From Ornithinibacillus massiliensis (GTDB lineage: Bacteria; Bacillota; Bacilli; Bacillales; Amphibacillaceae), in the NCBI RefSeq assembly GCF_018310345.1, contig NZ_JAGXBY010000001.1, forward strand, positions 124,001-188,000: a stretch of DNA of 64,000 nt, in the 5' to 3' direction. Positions within the stretch are counted from its first letter, which is position 1. Every line of letters begins with the position of its first letter. A program made the position numbers and the translations under genes. A model generated the notes under the pieces. That model did no database searches and was not told the origin of the DNA. It saw nothing but the letters and a program-made list of their open reading frames with translations. Shown here piece by piece: positions 8,621-17,606 of the stretch.

Positions 8621-9025
8621 TTAATTACCAGACTGACGGTCATAGTTTCGTAGCATCATAGCGGTAGACTTTTGCATCCCAAATCGCTCATAATAAGGGA
8701 CTAGGTCATCGTCACATGCCAAATCAATCATATAAAGATGGTTTAAATCTCTTAGCATGTGCTCCACCAATTTGGTGCCAATCCCCTTCGCCTTGTATGC
8801 AGGTAGAACTTCAAGAAGCGGAATATAAGCGGAAAGAACGCCATCACTAATGGCGGTAATAAAACCAACCACCTGATTTTGCTCCTCATCAATTGCCATC
8901 ACGACATGACTACTTTTTTCTAACAAGCTTAAATGGGTCTTCGGATTAGGCGGTTTGGGCCAGTCTACAAAGAACCCCTGCAACATTTCTTCTGTTATTC
9001 CTTCTAGGGAATTAGTATATTTCAT
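8621..9025 (-). CDS. GNAT family N-acetyltransferase
   Basis: 134 residues. The acetyl-CoA binding loop is PAYKAKGIGTKLVEHML (~residues 75-91), then a late YYERFGMQKST. It resembles small amino-acid or amine acetyltransferases; the substrate is unknown. The start at 9025 has GGAGTG eight bases upstream; an in-frame GTG nine bases before overlaps that site. It is spaced 18 bases from the next GNAT gene and likely cotranscribed with it. Confidence 0.83.
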   Translation of the reverse strand: MKYTNSLEGITEEMLQGFFVDWPKPPNPKTHLSLLEKSSHVVMAIDEEQNQVVGFITAISDGVLSAYIPLLEVLPAYKAKGIGTKLVEHMLRDLNHLYMIDLACDDDLVPYYERFGMQKSTAMMLRNYDRQSGN

Positions 9026-9043
9026 AGGATTCACTCCAATATG

Positions 9044-9628
9044 TTAAGCCTTCGTTATTTGTTTTAAATGATCGATTTGATTATAATCCTGGATTACCCA
9101 GTTATTATCCTGCCAATAAATCGTGGAGATGCTCGTATTCTCAATTTTTCTTCCGGAAAGATTGATTTCCGTCTCGGAAAGATTGGATAGAATACGATAA
9201 ATAACAGCACCATGGGCAACTAACAATACCCGTTTATTCGGATGCTTTTGGCGAACCTTTTCCAAGCCATTCATTACTCTCGTGGAGAAAGCTTCTAATT
9301 CCTCTTGATTCGGATACTCATGATCAGGATAAAGCTCATTACGCTCGTCAAATGTTAGTCCCTCAGCATCACCGAAATGACGTTCCGCAAAATCTTCCAT
9401 CACTTCAAAAGGAAGTTCTAAGTACTGATTGATGATCTCTGCCGTTCGCTTTGCTCGTTGTAATTGACTAGAAATCACTACATCATAATCTTCCGGCTTC
9501 AGTGCAGCACCACAAAGTGTTGCCTGCTGTTCACCTTTATCATTTAGCGGTATGTCTGTTTGACCTTGCATTCTTTTTTCCGCATTCCAATTCGTTTCCC
9601 CATGTCGTACTAGATATATAGTTGTCAC
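9044..9628 (-). CDS. Histidine phosphatase family protein (phosphoglycerate-mutase-like)
   Basis: 194 residues. The catalytic motif LVRHGETNWN stands at residues 6-15 with the phospho-accepting His9; the acid residue is in the AERHFGDAEG region and the second His in LLVAHGAVI (~residue 137). Members of this branch (PhoE/CobC/GpmB-like) dephosphorylate small phospho-metabolites; the substrate here is unknown. It sits in the minus-strand gene run next to a nucleoside deoxyribosyltransferase-like gene, 20 bases away. Confidence 0.88.
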   Translation of the reverse strand: MTTIYLVRHGETNWNAEKRMQGQTDIPLNDKGEQQATLCGAALKPEDYDVVISSQLQRAKRTAEIINQYLELPFEVMEDFAERHFGDAEGLTFDERNELYPDHEYPNQEELEAFSTRVMNGLEKVRQKHPNKRVLLVAHGAVIYRILSNLSETEINLSGRKIENTSISTIYWQDNNWVIQDYNQIDHLKQITKA

Positions 9629-9648
9629 CCTATTTCCTCCGTCTCTAT

Positions 9649-10032
9649 TTATTTCTCGATTGATACGATAGCATCGATAAAGGAATCAATACTCCCATTA
9701 TGATGCTGAATACCCTCTACATAGTAGAAGGTCGTAGCTGTAGCCGGGTCTATTTTTTTCCTGGAATACAGATGAATCTGCTTCTGCATGCCAAGTGCTA
9801 TCCCAAGCTCCGTGTGTGTACCCTTTCCTCCTGGAAGAAGCACCAACACAACATCACTTTCCATAACTGCTTTCCATTCAGCAGTACCAATATCGCGCAA
9901 CTTAGTTTCAGTTGTTGCCCGTTCATTTTTCGTCCAGTCATATGTCTGATGATGCCCCGCCTGTAAGAGACGATCGCGAACATATTGAACTAGCTTTCTA
10001 TTTTCCAATCCAGATGCAAGGTAAAACTTCAT
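9649..10032 (-). CDS. Nucleoside 2-deoxyribosyltransferase-like protein
   Basis: 127 residues. The start MKFYLASGLENRK, the middle VMESDVVLVLLPGGKGTHTELGIALG and the overall length match the small nucleoside 2-deoxyribosyltransferase/YtoQ-like Rossmann family. The Glu of HTELG is the usual catalytic or sugar-binding position. Enzymes of this fold cleave or exchange N-glycosidic bonds of (deoxy)nucleosides; many members are unassigned. It follows the RimJ-like gene by 12 bases and precedes the phosphatase, so a nucleotide clean-up unit is conceivable but not shown. Confidence 0.8.
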   Translation of the reverse strand: MKFYLASGLENRKLVQYVRDRLLQAGHHQTYDWTKNERATTETKLRDIGTAEWKAVMESDVVLVLLPGGKGTHTELGIALGMQKQIHLYSRKKIDPATATTFYYVEGIQHHNGSIDSFIDAIVSIEK

Positions 10033-10044
10033 ACTAATTTCTCC

Positions 10045-10587
10045 TTAATAGTCCCATTCCGATGCAAGCATCCCGTATAGGACGAGGTCTACATAATGGT
10101 CATATAACCATTCCCCTTGGCGAATCCTTCCTTCAATTTGGAAGCCTAATCGCTCGGGTATTGCCCGGCTTTTGACATTTTCAAAGCCTGCTCGTATTTC
10201 AATTCGATTTAAGTTTAGCTGGTTAAAGCCATAATCGATCATAGCCGTCACCGATCTCGTCATAATCCCGTATCCTTGGAAAGGACTCCCTAGCCAGTAG
10301 CCAATAATGCCAATACGGTTCACCCAGTCAATGGTATTAAAGCCAACCATCCCAGCAAGTCGCCCACGGTAAAATATCCCTACTATTAATCCACTTCGTT
10401 CCTCAAATATAGCCCAATTCGCTTCGATAAATTGTATCGAATGATGAATCGTAGTCGTGCTATCGATCCACCCTAGCCATTCTCGTAATTCATCACGAGA
10501 ATAATTAATTAAATGCAACAGTTCTTCGGCATTACGCTTATCTAATAACCCTAAGGTAATTTCACCATCCACATCAAATGAAAACAA
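10045..10587 (-). CDS. RimJ/RimL-type GNAT acetyltransferase
   Basis: About 180 residues. GIIGYWLGSPFQGYGIMTRSVTAMIDYGF is the acetyl-CoA region, followed by LNRIEIRAGFENVKSRAIPERLGFQIEGRIRQGEWL, a strong RimJ/RimL (YdaF-like) signature. It may acetylate protein N-termini or polyamine-like substrates. TTG 10587 is the likely start, since GGAGAGG stands just upstream; the open frame continues to 10644. It is divergent from the tandem GNAT gene at 10794. Confidence 0.84.
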   Translation of the reverse strand: MFSFDVDGEITLGLLDKRNAEELLHLINYSRDELREWLGWIDSTTTIHHSIQFIEANWAIFEERSGLIVGIFYRGRLAGMVGFNTIDWVNRIGIIGYWLGSPFQGYGIMTRSVTAMIDYGFNQLNLNRIEIRAGFENVKSRAIPERLGFQIEGRIRQGEWLYDHYVDLVLYGMLASEWDY

Positions 10588-10684
10588 GCTATCCTCTCCC
10601 GTGCATTTATAGTTAATCTTATCATATGTATAGATAACTAACATTAGAAAAATTCTGTATAGACAAACAAAAGTGGTGAGAAAT

Positions 10685-10693
10685 TGTTATAAT
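10685..10693 (+). promoter_or_regulatory. Extended -10 promoter for the tandem GNAT gene
   Basis: TGTTATAAT is a perfect extended -10 (TGnTATAAT) about 100 bases before the TTG start at 10794. No good -35 box is present at 16-18 bases, which fits an extended -10 promoter. Confidence 0.5.
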
Positions 10694-10793
10694 AGTAGTA
10701 TGTATTTTCAGATAAAGGGAAGTAAATGTATGAGTCCTATTGAGTAGACTACCTTGGGCGAATGAAAAAATAAATAGAAGAGTAGGTGATGTT

Positions 10794-11879
10794 TTGAAAA
10801 AAGTTACATTAGTTCCCCATAACGTAAAGTTCGCAAGCGCTATGTCCACTTTGTCTTCCTCTCCCCATGTAAGAGACGCATTGGGGCTAAGTATGGAACA
10901 AACATCACTAGAAGGTACTAAGGCTTTTATCGAATTCGTCATAGACCAAGAAAAATTAGGAAAGCAGTATTCTCGATGTATGGTGAATGAAGACAATGAA
11001 CTTATTGGGGTCATTACGTTAAAGGACATCGATATCGCCAATAAAACGTGCCATATCGGTACATGGATTGGATATCCATTTTGGGGAAAGGGATACAACG
11101 AACTAGCAAAAGCTGCCATATTACAGGATGCATTTACTAAATTAGGACTAGATTATGTATTTGCTGGTGCAAAGGTATCAAATATAAGATCCCAGAAGGC
11201 TCAAGAAAAACTACCCTATCTAACCTTACATGTAGAAGACGAGTTTCCAATAGAACATAAAGCGTTAGAATCCGCAGTAAATGCTCCATGTGTTTTACAT
11301 GTGATAAAGAAAAATGATTTTTTAAACTGGTATAAGAACAGCAAAATAGAAAGAGGGGTTCCCGTGAAAATTAGAAAAGCAGTAATTTCAGATGCAGCAG
11401 GTATTGCCAAAGTCCATGTTGATAGTTGGAGAACAACCTATCGAAAAATTCTCCCGGAGTCATTCTTGAATAATTTATCCTATGAAAAGCGCACAGAACT
11501 ATGGAAGAATAATATTGCTCGAGAAGATAATTATGTATTGGTAGCGGAAACGGATAAAGGAGAAATTGTTGGATTTGCAGATTGTGGGAAGAGAGAGGAC
11601 AATCAAGTACCGAATTCTGGAGACATTACTTCGATTTACTTGCTAGAAGAATACCAAGGAAAAGGAATTGGAATCAAACTACTTACCCAGCTTTTCCAGC
11701 ATTTACAGCAACTAGGCTATAAGAAAGTGTTTGTGGAAGTGTTAGAGGCAAACAGCAGCCGTTATTTTTATGAACGCTACGGCGCAACGCTAGCGAAAAC
11801 GGAGAAAATTAAAATGGCAGGAGTAGAATTGAATCTATTAACCTATGAATGGAATGATCTAGGGAAGGTTCTTGCGTAG
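10794..11879 (+). CDS. Tandem GNAT protein, two acetyltransferase domains
   Basis: 361 residues holding two GNAT domains. The N-terminal one (~10-165) has GTWIGYPFWGKGYNELAKAAI, RimJ/RimL-like. The C-terminal one (~190-355) has IYLLEEYQGKGIGIKLLTQLF and YFYERYGATL. Two-domain GNATs exist, but the two halves here belong to different sub-branches, suggesting gene fusion. The N-terminal domain's late segment (KAQEKLPYLTL) departs from the usual RLGF motif and may be inactive. TTG 10794 with AGGTGA upstream is the likely start. No partner gene follows. Confidence 0.78.
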   Translation: MKKVTLVPHNVKFASAMSTLSSSPHVRDALGLSMEQTSLEGTKAFIEFVIDQEKLGKQYSRCMVNEDNELIGVITLKDIDIANKTCHIGTWIGYPFWGKGYNELAKAAILQDAFTKLGLDYVFAGAKVSNIRSQKAQEKLPYLTLHVEDEFPIEHKALESAVNAPCVLHVIKKNDFLNWYKNSKIERGVPVKIRKAVISDAAGIAKVHVDSWRTTYRKILPESFLNNLSYEKRTELWKNNIAREDNYVLVAETDKGEIVGFADCGKREDNQVPNSGDITSIYLLEEYQGKGIGIKLLTQLFQHLQQLGYKKVFVEVLEANSSRYFYERYGATLAKTEKIKMAGVELNLLTYEWNDLGKVLA

Positions 11880-12200
11880 AGGGATAGCATTATGTACTTA
11901 TATGAGGAGTTTTTGAGGGTTACAAAGGTGTTAATTAGGAAGGGTCCAGGGTTGCCGTGAAAGGTAGTATCTGGGGATGCCTACTCACGGGTCCTTCCGC
12001 AAATTTACGTTGAACCTTGTAGTGTGTGTGGCGAGGAAAAGGAACTACGAATGTATGGCGATGATGATTCGACAAGCGTTGCTATGGGTGTGGGAAGGAA
12101 TAGGCTGGAGTTATAGATGAAAGAGGAGAGAAATCCAATGTAAACAAAATCCCTTACGTACAGCATTAATTGAATAAACAAGATAAGGGATGGTTTGAGC
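11880..12200 (+). other. Intergenic stretch with a possible gene remnant
   Basis: From 11961 to 12116 one plus-strand frame is open for 51 codons and encodes CSVCGEEKEL followed by a DDDST segment, ending at TAG 12114. It has no start codon or ribosome binding site, so it may be the end of a decayed zinc-binding protein gene. Near-complementary runs GGAAGGGTCC (~11938) and GGGTCCTTCC (~11990) flank its upstream part. Nothing else was recognised. Confidence 0.3.
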
Positions 12201-13439
12201 ATGCGTTTAATTAGAAATAGAAACTTTTTGATTATGTGGATCGGTCAGCTTGCCACAATCTTTGGCAATCGCTTTAGCGAAATTGCAATTCCTTTAATTG
12301 TCCTGCAATTTACAGGTTCCCCTTGGCAAGCAGCTTTGGTAGTTGTTTGCTCACAAATTATTCCACTCATTCTAGCACTTCCGGTAGGTTCTTGGGTGGA
12401 GACGAGATCGAAAAAGAACATTGCGATGATGGCAGAAATCGTTAGCTTTTTAACGATGAGCTTATTAGTCGTGTTCGTCTGGTTAGAGCTATTAAATATG
12501 TGGGTACTAGCAGCGGGCTTACTAATAATGGGAGCGACAGGGCTATTTTACCGAGTGTCCTTTGGGGCAATGGTTCCGATGGTGGTTGGAAGGAAGAACC
12601 TAGTTAGTGCACATAGTTATTTTGAGGGGGCAGATGCGATTAGTACATTCCTTGGACCGGTAATGGCTGGTGTCGTTCTCTCCACCCTTGGCGTTGCCGC
12701 GGTATTAAGCGTAGATGCGATGACCTATTTTATTTCATTTTTAGGAATCGCCTTCCTATCTGTGAAAGAAAGTAGAAAAAGAGAAGAAACGAAAACAAAA
12801 ACAACCTATCTATCCTCCTTCCAGGATATAAGTTATTTATTTGCAAATGGCTATCAAAGGTTTGTTTCGTTTAATCAGTGTATCCTCAGCTTTTGCACAA
12901 CGGCTGTCACCTTAACTGTAATTGTGTATACGAGCCAGACATTGAGCTTAAGTGAATGGCAGACAGGATTAGTATTATCCTCCGCGGGTGCAGGTAATAT
13001 GATCGGGGTGTTCCTATTACATCGGGTAAAAGATTTTTCTTGGAATAACTTATATGCTGTACTAATGCTTGTATCAGGGGTGGGATTATTTTTAATCCTG
13101 CTTACCGGATATTTACCACTTATTATGCTAGGTATGTTTATCTTTGATGGCGCCCTTTCCATGGCATTTGTCGTCAATGGTTCAGCAAGACAATCGATAA
13201 CACCAGATCACTTCTTGGCACGAATTGGTGGCGGTGCTATTTTGATTTCAGGAATAGTGGCGATAAGTGGAAATTTATTTTCGGGTGGGGTTTCCGAGTT
13301 GCTAATGCCACAAGCGATTATAGCGTTTTGTGGGTTCCTGCTTTTAGTAGCATCGCTCGTCTCTTTGTTATTTAAGCAAGGGAATAAGCGTATACAGGAA
13401 CTAGTACCAATAGAGTTGGAAGAGAGCTTAACGAAATAA
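12201..13439 (+). CDS. MFS transporter (MFS_3 / macrolide-efflux-like)
   Basis: 412 residues with about 12 hydrophobic segments. The start RLIRNRNFLIMWIGQLATIFGNRFSEIAIPL and the SYFEGADAISTFLGPVMAG segment are typical of the enterobactin/macrolide (MefA-like) exporter branch of the major facilitator superfamily. It probably drives proton-coupled efflux of a drug or siderophore; the substrate is unknown. AAGGGATGG lies seven bases before ATG 12201; a TTG two codons earlier is an alternative. It appears monocistronic. Confidence 0.88.
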   Translation: MRLIRNRNFLIMWIGQLATIFGNRFSEIAIPLIVLQFTGSPWQAALVVVCSQIIPLILALPVGSWVETRSKKNIAMMAEIVSFLTMSLLVVFVWLELLNMWVLAAGLLIMGATGLFYRVSFGAMVPMVVGRKNLVSAHSYFEGADAISTFLGPVMAGVVLSTLGVAAVLSVDAMTYFISFLGIAFLSVKESRKREETKTKTTYLSSFQDISYLFANGYQRFVSFNQCILSFCTTAVTLTVIVYTSQTLSLSEWQTGLVLSSAGAGNMIGVFLLHRVKDFSWNNLYAVLMLVSGVGLFLILLTGYLPLIMLGMFIFDGALSMAFVVNGSARQSITPDHFLARIGGGAILISGIVAISGNLFSGGVSELLMPQAIIAFCGFLLLVASLVSLLFKQGNKRIQELVPIELEESLTK

Positions 13440-13567
13440 TATTACTCAAGTCACACTCCATATAGCCATATCATGACCACCGATAGTAGTCTCACCTACT
13501 ACACTACGGTATCTTGATAATATACAGTAACGAGATCCATCTGATTCGAAAAAATGGAGTGTGTAAA

Positions 13568-13915
13568 ATGAGCTATTTTATAAGTTATGTATTATCTGTT
13601 ACCCTAACCTCCTTGTCTTACTACGTGGGGAGTCATGTAGTGAAAAATGGTATAGCACTCTGGAAGGCGTTTGTTATCGGTACCGCTGTTGTAACCCTTG
13701 GTGCCCTTACCGAGGCATTTGGTGCGCCTATCTGGCTCATCGTGTTAACCCCATTTCCAGTAGGAATGCTGCTATTATATGTATTCCTGAAGAAGCCATT
13801 TCTAAAGTGGCTTCTAACTTATAGCACAATCTTGCTTATTTATACGATTGTTCATATCATCATGAGTTATTTTTTTGATTTCCATTCGTTAATTCCGGCT
13901 TGGAAATTATCGTAA
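13568..13915 (+). CDS. Small integral membrane protein, ~4 TM
   Basis: 115 residues, almost entirely hydrophobic, with about four predicted membrane segments and a final short loop. No family was recognised. The start at 13568 is set by GGAGTGTG about four bases upstream; the longer frame from 13514 is polar and lacks a site. The next gene, another small membrane protein, follows a MerR-type promoter, so the two may not share a transcript. Confidence 0.65.
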   Translation: MSYFISYVLSVTLTSLSYYVGSHVVKNGIALWKAFVIGTAVVTLGALTEAFGAPIWLIVLTPFPVGMLLLYVFLKKPFLKWLLTYSTILLIYTIVHIIMSYFFDFHSLIPAWKLS

Positions 13916-13934
13916 AGCAGTTCATATTTCTAGG

Positions 13935-13965
13935 TTGACATGGAGTTCACTCCATCTTTTATGAT
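13935..13965 (+). promoter_or_regulatory. MerR-type promoter with palindromic operator
   Basis: TTGACA (13935-13940) and TATGAT (13960-13965) are separated by 19 bases, the long spacer typical of MerR-controlled promoters. Inside the spacer region lies ATGGAGTTCACTCCAT (13940-13955), a palindrome with 7-bp arms. MerR-family activators bind such dyads and untwist the spacer. No merR gene was seen in this window, so the regulator is encoded elsewhere. Confidence 0.7.
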
Positions 13966-13994
13966 AAATGAAATAAAAGAGAGGAGTGAACAGC

Positions 13995-14312
13995 TTGGTA
14001 ATCATTACATATAGTTTAGCGGGGCTGTATGCCGTATTAACAGGAATAGCGGCAATTGCACAATGGAAGGAAAAGGGATTTCAAATCCAGCGATGCTTAT
14101 TCTTATTGGTATCCATTAGTATGCTTTTCATCATGTGGATACCCAATAAAACAAACGTCGTCATCTCCTTTGTTCTAGCGTTTGTTTTCCTGCATGTATT
14201 AGCAATTATAGAGGGAATGAAAACGCAGGGGAGAATTAATTGGAGGCATCATATGACACGCTTTGCCTTCCACACTTTATTAACCTTTTTACTTATCCGC
14301 AATTTACTTTAG
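13995..14312 (+). CDS. Small membrane protein under a MerR-type promoter
   Basis: 105 residues with four hydrophobic segments and a polar loop (KTQGRINWRHHM) before the last one. No family was recognised. TTG 13995 is taken as start because AGAGGAG lies about nine bases upstream; a GTG at 13986 overlaps that site. Its promoter carries a MerR-type dyad, which suggests induction by a metal, oxidant or small hydrophobic compound. Whether it is a stress-induced efflux helper is a guess. Confidence 0.65.
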   Translation: MVIITYSLAGLYAVLTGIAAIAQWKEKGFQIQRCLFLLVSISMLFIMWIPNKTNVVISFVLAFVFLHVLAIIEGMKTQGRINWRHHMTRFAFHTLLTFLLIRNLL

Positions 14313-14593
14313 TAGGTGAAATGATAGAGAGGGTATTGAGTAAAAATTCAACCGTTTCCATAAAGTTAATAGTAATATCAATCACACTTGACCATTCTTA
14401 AACTATCGCTCATAGTGATACTTTGGGATTATATAAGGTTGTTAAAGATTTTCATTGGGTATCTAGAATATGTAACTGTTAATCTGCCTTAGCAAGAGTT
14501 ACATTTATTATAAGATTTCGGTATTCTTATCCAATTAAGTGAAAGAGGATATGAATATAGGTAATAATAATATTCTTATAAAGGAGCTAGCTA

Positions 14594-15049
14594 ATGCCTA
14601 TTATTAAGCATGAGCAATTTATTCAAGCATCGCTGGATGTATGCTTTGACCTTGCTAGAAACGTAGAAATACATACTCTAACTACTTCTAAAACAAAGGA
14701 AAAAGCTGTTGGTGGGGTTACACAAGGTTTATTAAAAAAGGGAGATACTGTTACTTGGGAAGCTACTCACTTTGGTATTAGACAAAAATTAACAGTAAAA
14801 GTAACTCATATGGAAAAGCCCACCATGTTTGTTGATGTTATGGTAAAAGGCGCGTTTAATTCTTTTACACATACCCATCGGTTCGTAGAAGAGAATGGCG
14901 GGACTATAATGATAGATATCTTTAAGTATAAGTCACCTCTTGGTATAGTTGGTATTATTGCAGACAAATTATTTTTAGAAAAGTATATGACAAATTTTAT
15001 TATCTCTCGTGCGAAAGAACTAAAAAGGATTGCAGAAAATCTTGAATAA
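14594..15049 (+). CDS. SRPBCC (START-like) family protein
   Basis: 151 residues. The pattern IIKHEQFIQASLDVCFDLARNVEIH..., a mid-protein GDTVTWEATHFG, then FTHTHRFVEENGGTIMIDIFKYKSPLG and a long C-terminal helix is that of the SRPBCC/polyketide-cyclase-like fold, a hydrophobic ligand-binding cavity. Many Bacillaceae carry such cell-division-inhibitor-like or YjfI-type members without known ligand. AAAGGAG precedes the ATG. It stands alone, with a weak hairpin after the stop. Confidence 0.78.
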   Translation: MPIIKHEQFIQASLDVCFDLARNVEIHTLTTSKTKEKAVGGVTQGLLKKGDTVTWEATHFGIRQKLTVKVTHMEKPTMFVDVMVKGAFNSFTHTHRFVEENGGTIMIDIFKYKSPLGIVGIIADKLFLEKYMTNFIISRAKELKRIAENLE

Positions 15050-15055
15050 TATGAA

Positions 15056-15090
15056 CTGTGAGTCAGATTTATTATCACAGCTTTTCTATT
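15056..15090 (+). terminator. Weak terminator after SRPBCC gene
   Basis: CTGTGA (15056-15061) pairs with TCACAG (15075-15080), followed by CTTTTCTATT. The stem is only six base pairs, so termination would be partial. Confidence 0.4.
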
Positions 15091-15296
15091 AGGCTTATAT
15101 AAAGTCGTGTTCTGTAATATTTCTGTTATAGTAAGTGGCATGAAACATATACTATGTTAATATGTAGGAACGGAAACAGGGAATATTGAATTAGAAAGAC
15201 TTATGGAAAGGCAAATCACGATTAGTTGGAGAATAATTTTAGTAAAGACCTGAAAGGAAGGAATCCCTAATAATAGAAATTCCCCCTTCCCACTGC

Positions 15297-16226
15297 CTAT
15301 CTATCCAGCACATAATCCACTGCCTCGGACAGCAATCCCGTAAAATCACTTGGGAAAAAGTGCCCGAGCCCCTTAATTGTAATCAATTTACACGGTATAC
15401 CATGCTGCTTAAACAGCTCCGCTAATTGAACCGTCTTCTCATAGAATGGATCCTGGTCACCGGTAATGATTACACCACGCACGGTGTCACGCGAATTTTC
15501 CGCAATTATCCTCTCGAACCCGGAGAGGTCTTGTATTGCTGGGATAACGGCAATAAATCCCTTCGTCTGAAATGTTTGCTTTAGCGATAATTCAATCGCT
15601 AGCTTGCCACCTTGTGAACCGCCTGCTAGTATATCTTCCGTTGTATTCCCTTTTGCCTTGTATTCTGCATAGGTCCTTGTTAGGTCTTCTAGCATGAGCT
15701 CTTGATCGTCCCAACAAAATGCATTATAGCCAAAGACTTGTGAGGATTGTGGAAAGCCGAAAAAGTAGTCCTGTGACGTCTGTTCATCTAGCCAATACGG
15801 TGCAAAATCAGTGGCATTCGTCCCCCTCATATGTAATGAAAATAAGCCAATTTCTGCCCGTACATTCCCATAGGTGAAAAGTGGAGAAGTAGCTTCTTGC
15901 TTCGTACTTTCCACGATCGCTTTACATCTGCTAACAATGGTTTGAAATTCATCTAATGCTTGCAGTTCTTTCAAATCTGGGTCGTGCGTAAGGAGGATGG
16001 GATTCCACCAAATCCCCTTCGCTAACCCTTCTTGAAGCACGGTTAGGGCATCGGTAAGCTTATGTTCCGTCGCATAGGCACATGCTTTCCAAAAGATAAT
16101 TTTATCTAATCGATTGGGAAAGGTTTGCTCTGCCTTTTCAATCAGCGGATAAACGCGAGCGATATTCCCCTCCTGAAAAAGCTGAAAGAGTTCATTCTGC
16201 AATGCGATAAACTGAGCTTCTGACAT
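15297..16226 (-). CDS. Alpha/beta hydrolase with N-terminal helical repeat region
   Basis: 309 residues. Residues ~1-105 are helical and TPR-like (NELFQLFQEGNIARVYPLIEKAEQTFPNRL...). Residues ~115-309 form a dienelactone-hydrolase-like domain with nucleophile loop AGGSQGGKLAIE (~205), Asp in ITGDQDPFYE (~258) and His in GLGHFFPSDF (~288). An esterase or peptidase role is likely; the substrate is unknown. The final gene of the minus-strand set with bactofilin and the M23 peptidase, it begins 15 bases after bactofilin ends and may be cotranscribed. Confidence 0.82.
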   Translation of the reverse strand: MSEAQFIALQNELFQLFQEGNIARVYPLIEKAEQTFPNRLDKIIFWKACAYATEHKLTDALTVLQEGLAKGIWWNPILLTHDPDLKELQALDEFQTIVSRCKAIVESTKQEATSPLFTYGNVRAEIGLFSLHMRGTNATDFAPYWLDEQTSQDYFFGFPQSSQVFGYNAFCWDDQELMLEDLTRTYAEYKAKGNTTEDILAGGSQGGKLAIELSLKQTFQTKGFIAVIPAIQDLSGFERIIAENSRDTVRGVIITGDQDPFYEKTVQLAELFKQHGIPCKLITIKGLGHFFPSDFTGLLSEAVDYVLDR

Positions 16227-16241
16227 CTACCAATCTCCCCT

Positions 16242-16643
16242 CTATGAATTAGCCACAATCTTTTCTGTTTTTTTCTTATTAGTTCCTTTTTCATCGCTAT
16301 CGACGATGACACTGTTTCCATTAAATATCCCACCATCCTCAATGATGATTCCACGTGAGGTAGCAGTTCCGGTTAGTTTTCCTTTTGCCTCGATTTGAAT
16401 CTTTTCCGATGTTTCGATATCGCCCTTTACTTCCCCGGCAATGACGATATTTTTTGCTTTAATGCTTGGCTCGACATAGGCGTTTTGCCCGATGTAGACA
16501 TCGCCACTACACTCAATTTCACCAAGTATTTTACCGTCTACGCGTAGACTAGTTGGTAGGGTGATTTTTCCTTCAATGACAGTTTCTGAACCGATAATCG
16601 TCTCGATTACCTTTTCCATTTTCTTCTTATTCAATATTCTCAT
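16242..16643 (-). CDS. Bactofilin (polymer-forming cytoskeletal protein)
   Basis: 133 residues. The core (~15-115) is the repeated short-strand pattern of bactofilins (VIEGKITLPTSLRVDGKILGEIECSGDVYIGQNAYVEPSIKAKNIVIAGEVKGDIET), a right-handed beta-helix that polymerises without nucleotide. The short N-terminal tail MRILNKKKMEK could contact membrane, and the lysine-rich tail is variable. Bactofilins commonly pair with an M23 endopeptidase to localise cell-wall remodelling; here that partner lies 18 bases upstream. AAAGGATG precedes the ATG. Confidence 0.93.
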   Translation of the reverse strand: MRILNKKKMEKVIETIIGSETVIEGKITLPTSLRVDGKILGEIECSGDVYIGQNAYVEPSIKAKNIVIAGEVKGDIETSEKIQIEAKGKLTGTATSRGIIIEDGGIFNGNSVIVDSDEKGTNKKKTEKIVANS

Positions 16644-16661
16644 GACATCCTTTCTGAATGG

Positions 16662-17573
16662 CTATTCGATATCGAATTCGCCGTAAATATTAAAGTATGG
16701 CTTCGGATCAACGGGCTCGCCATTCTGTAGTACCTCGTAATGCAGATGTGGTCCAGTGCTGCGACCGGTACTACCAATCTCACCGATAATATCGCCCTTC
16801 TTCACCATATCGCCTTGCTCCACGTCCATGCTCATTAAGTGACCATATAAGGTTTTGTACGTGTCGGAATGCTTAATTTTGACCGTATTTCCATAGCTGC
16901 CATAATACTTCGCTAACGTAACCAATCCATCAGCCGTAGCGTAGACTGGTGTCCCATACTGACCACGAATATCGACACCACTATGGAAGGAAGAGGAACG
17001 ATTTAGTGGGTCATTACGAATGCCGAAATCGGAGGTGATGGTATTCGGGTTCGTAGGCCAGGCGGTCGGTGTATACTGTAGCTCCTCACTAATCTCGTCT
17101 ACCATGGCAAGGGTATGCTTATATCGTTCTAGTAGCTCAGAGGACGGAATTATAAGGCCATCTTCTGTTTCCACCAAATTCGTTTCATCCGCTAAAACCT
17201 GTAGACCACCGCTCGGCTCTACTATCGTGGGTAATTCATCGATGTATTGGCGCATTTGCTCCTCCAGCGCGGTTAGCTCCACGAGCCTTTCCTTTGTTTC
17301 CCCGGTTTCCTCCTCTAATATCGAAACCGTTCGTTCAAGCTTCTCACTTTTTGCAGTTTCTAGCTGTAAGTGAGCAGTTAGCTCTTCGATTTCAGCCTGA
17401 CTATGTTGATTCATCGTCATGAAGTAAATGAGTGCGATAACCGGAATAATGGGAAGCACCATCAGGCTGTAAAAAAAAGCTTTGTTCATATGGAATCGTT
17501 TGACGACCTGATTCGCATCATTCGATAGAATTGTAAAGGTCAGCAAACGATTCTTGTTACGTTTCCTTTTCAA
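16662..17573 (-). CDS. M23 family peptidoglycan endopeptidase
   Basis: 303 residues. A basic N-terminus is followed by one membrane anchor (~28-50), a coiled coil (~55-115) and a C-terminal LytM/M23 domain with zinc ligands HSGVDIRG (His ~192, Asp ~196) and the LHYE motif at ~275-280 (GPHLHYEV). It should cleave peptide crosslinks of the wall from outside the membrane. The downstream bactofilin gene suggests that a cytoskeletal polymer positions it, as shown for related pairs in other bacteria. The deacetylase gene lies 33 bases upstream. Confidence 0.92.
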   Translation of the reverse strand: MKRKRNKNRLLTFTILSNDANQVVKRFHMNKAFFYSLMVLPIIPVIALIYFMTMNQHSQAEIEELTAHLQLETAKSEKLERTVSILEEETGETKERLVELTALEEQMRQYIDELPTIVEPSGGLQVLADETNLVETEDGLIIPSSELLERYKHTLAMVDEISEELQYTPTAWPTNPNTITSDFGIRNDPLNRSSSFHSGVDIRGQYGTPVYATADGLVTLAKYYGSYGNTVKIKHSDTYKTLYGHLMSMDVEQGDMVKKGDIIGEIGSTGRSTGPHLHYEVLQNGEPVDPKPYFNIYGEFDIE

Positions 17574-17606
17574 GCTTTTGTACTCCTTTCCCTTTTATTT
17601 CTGAAT

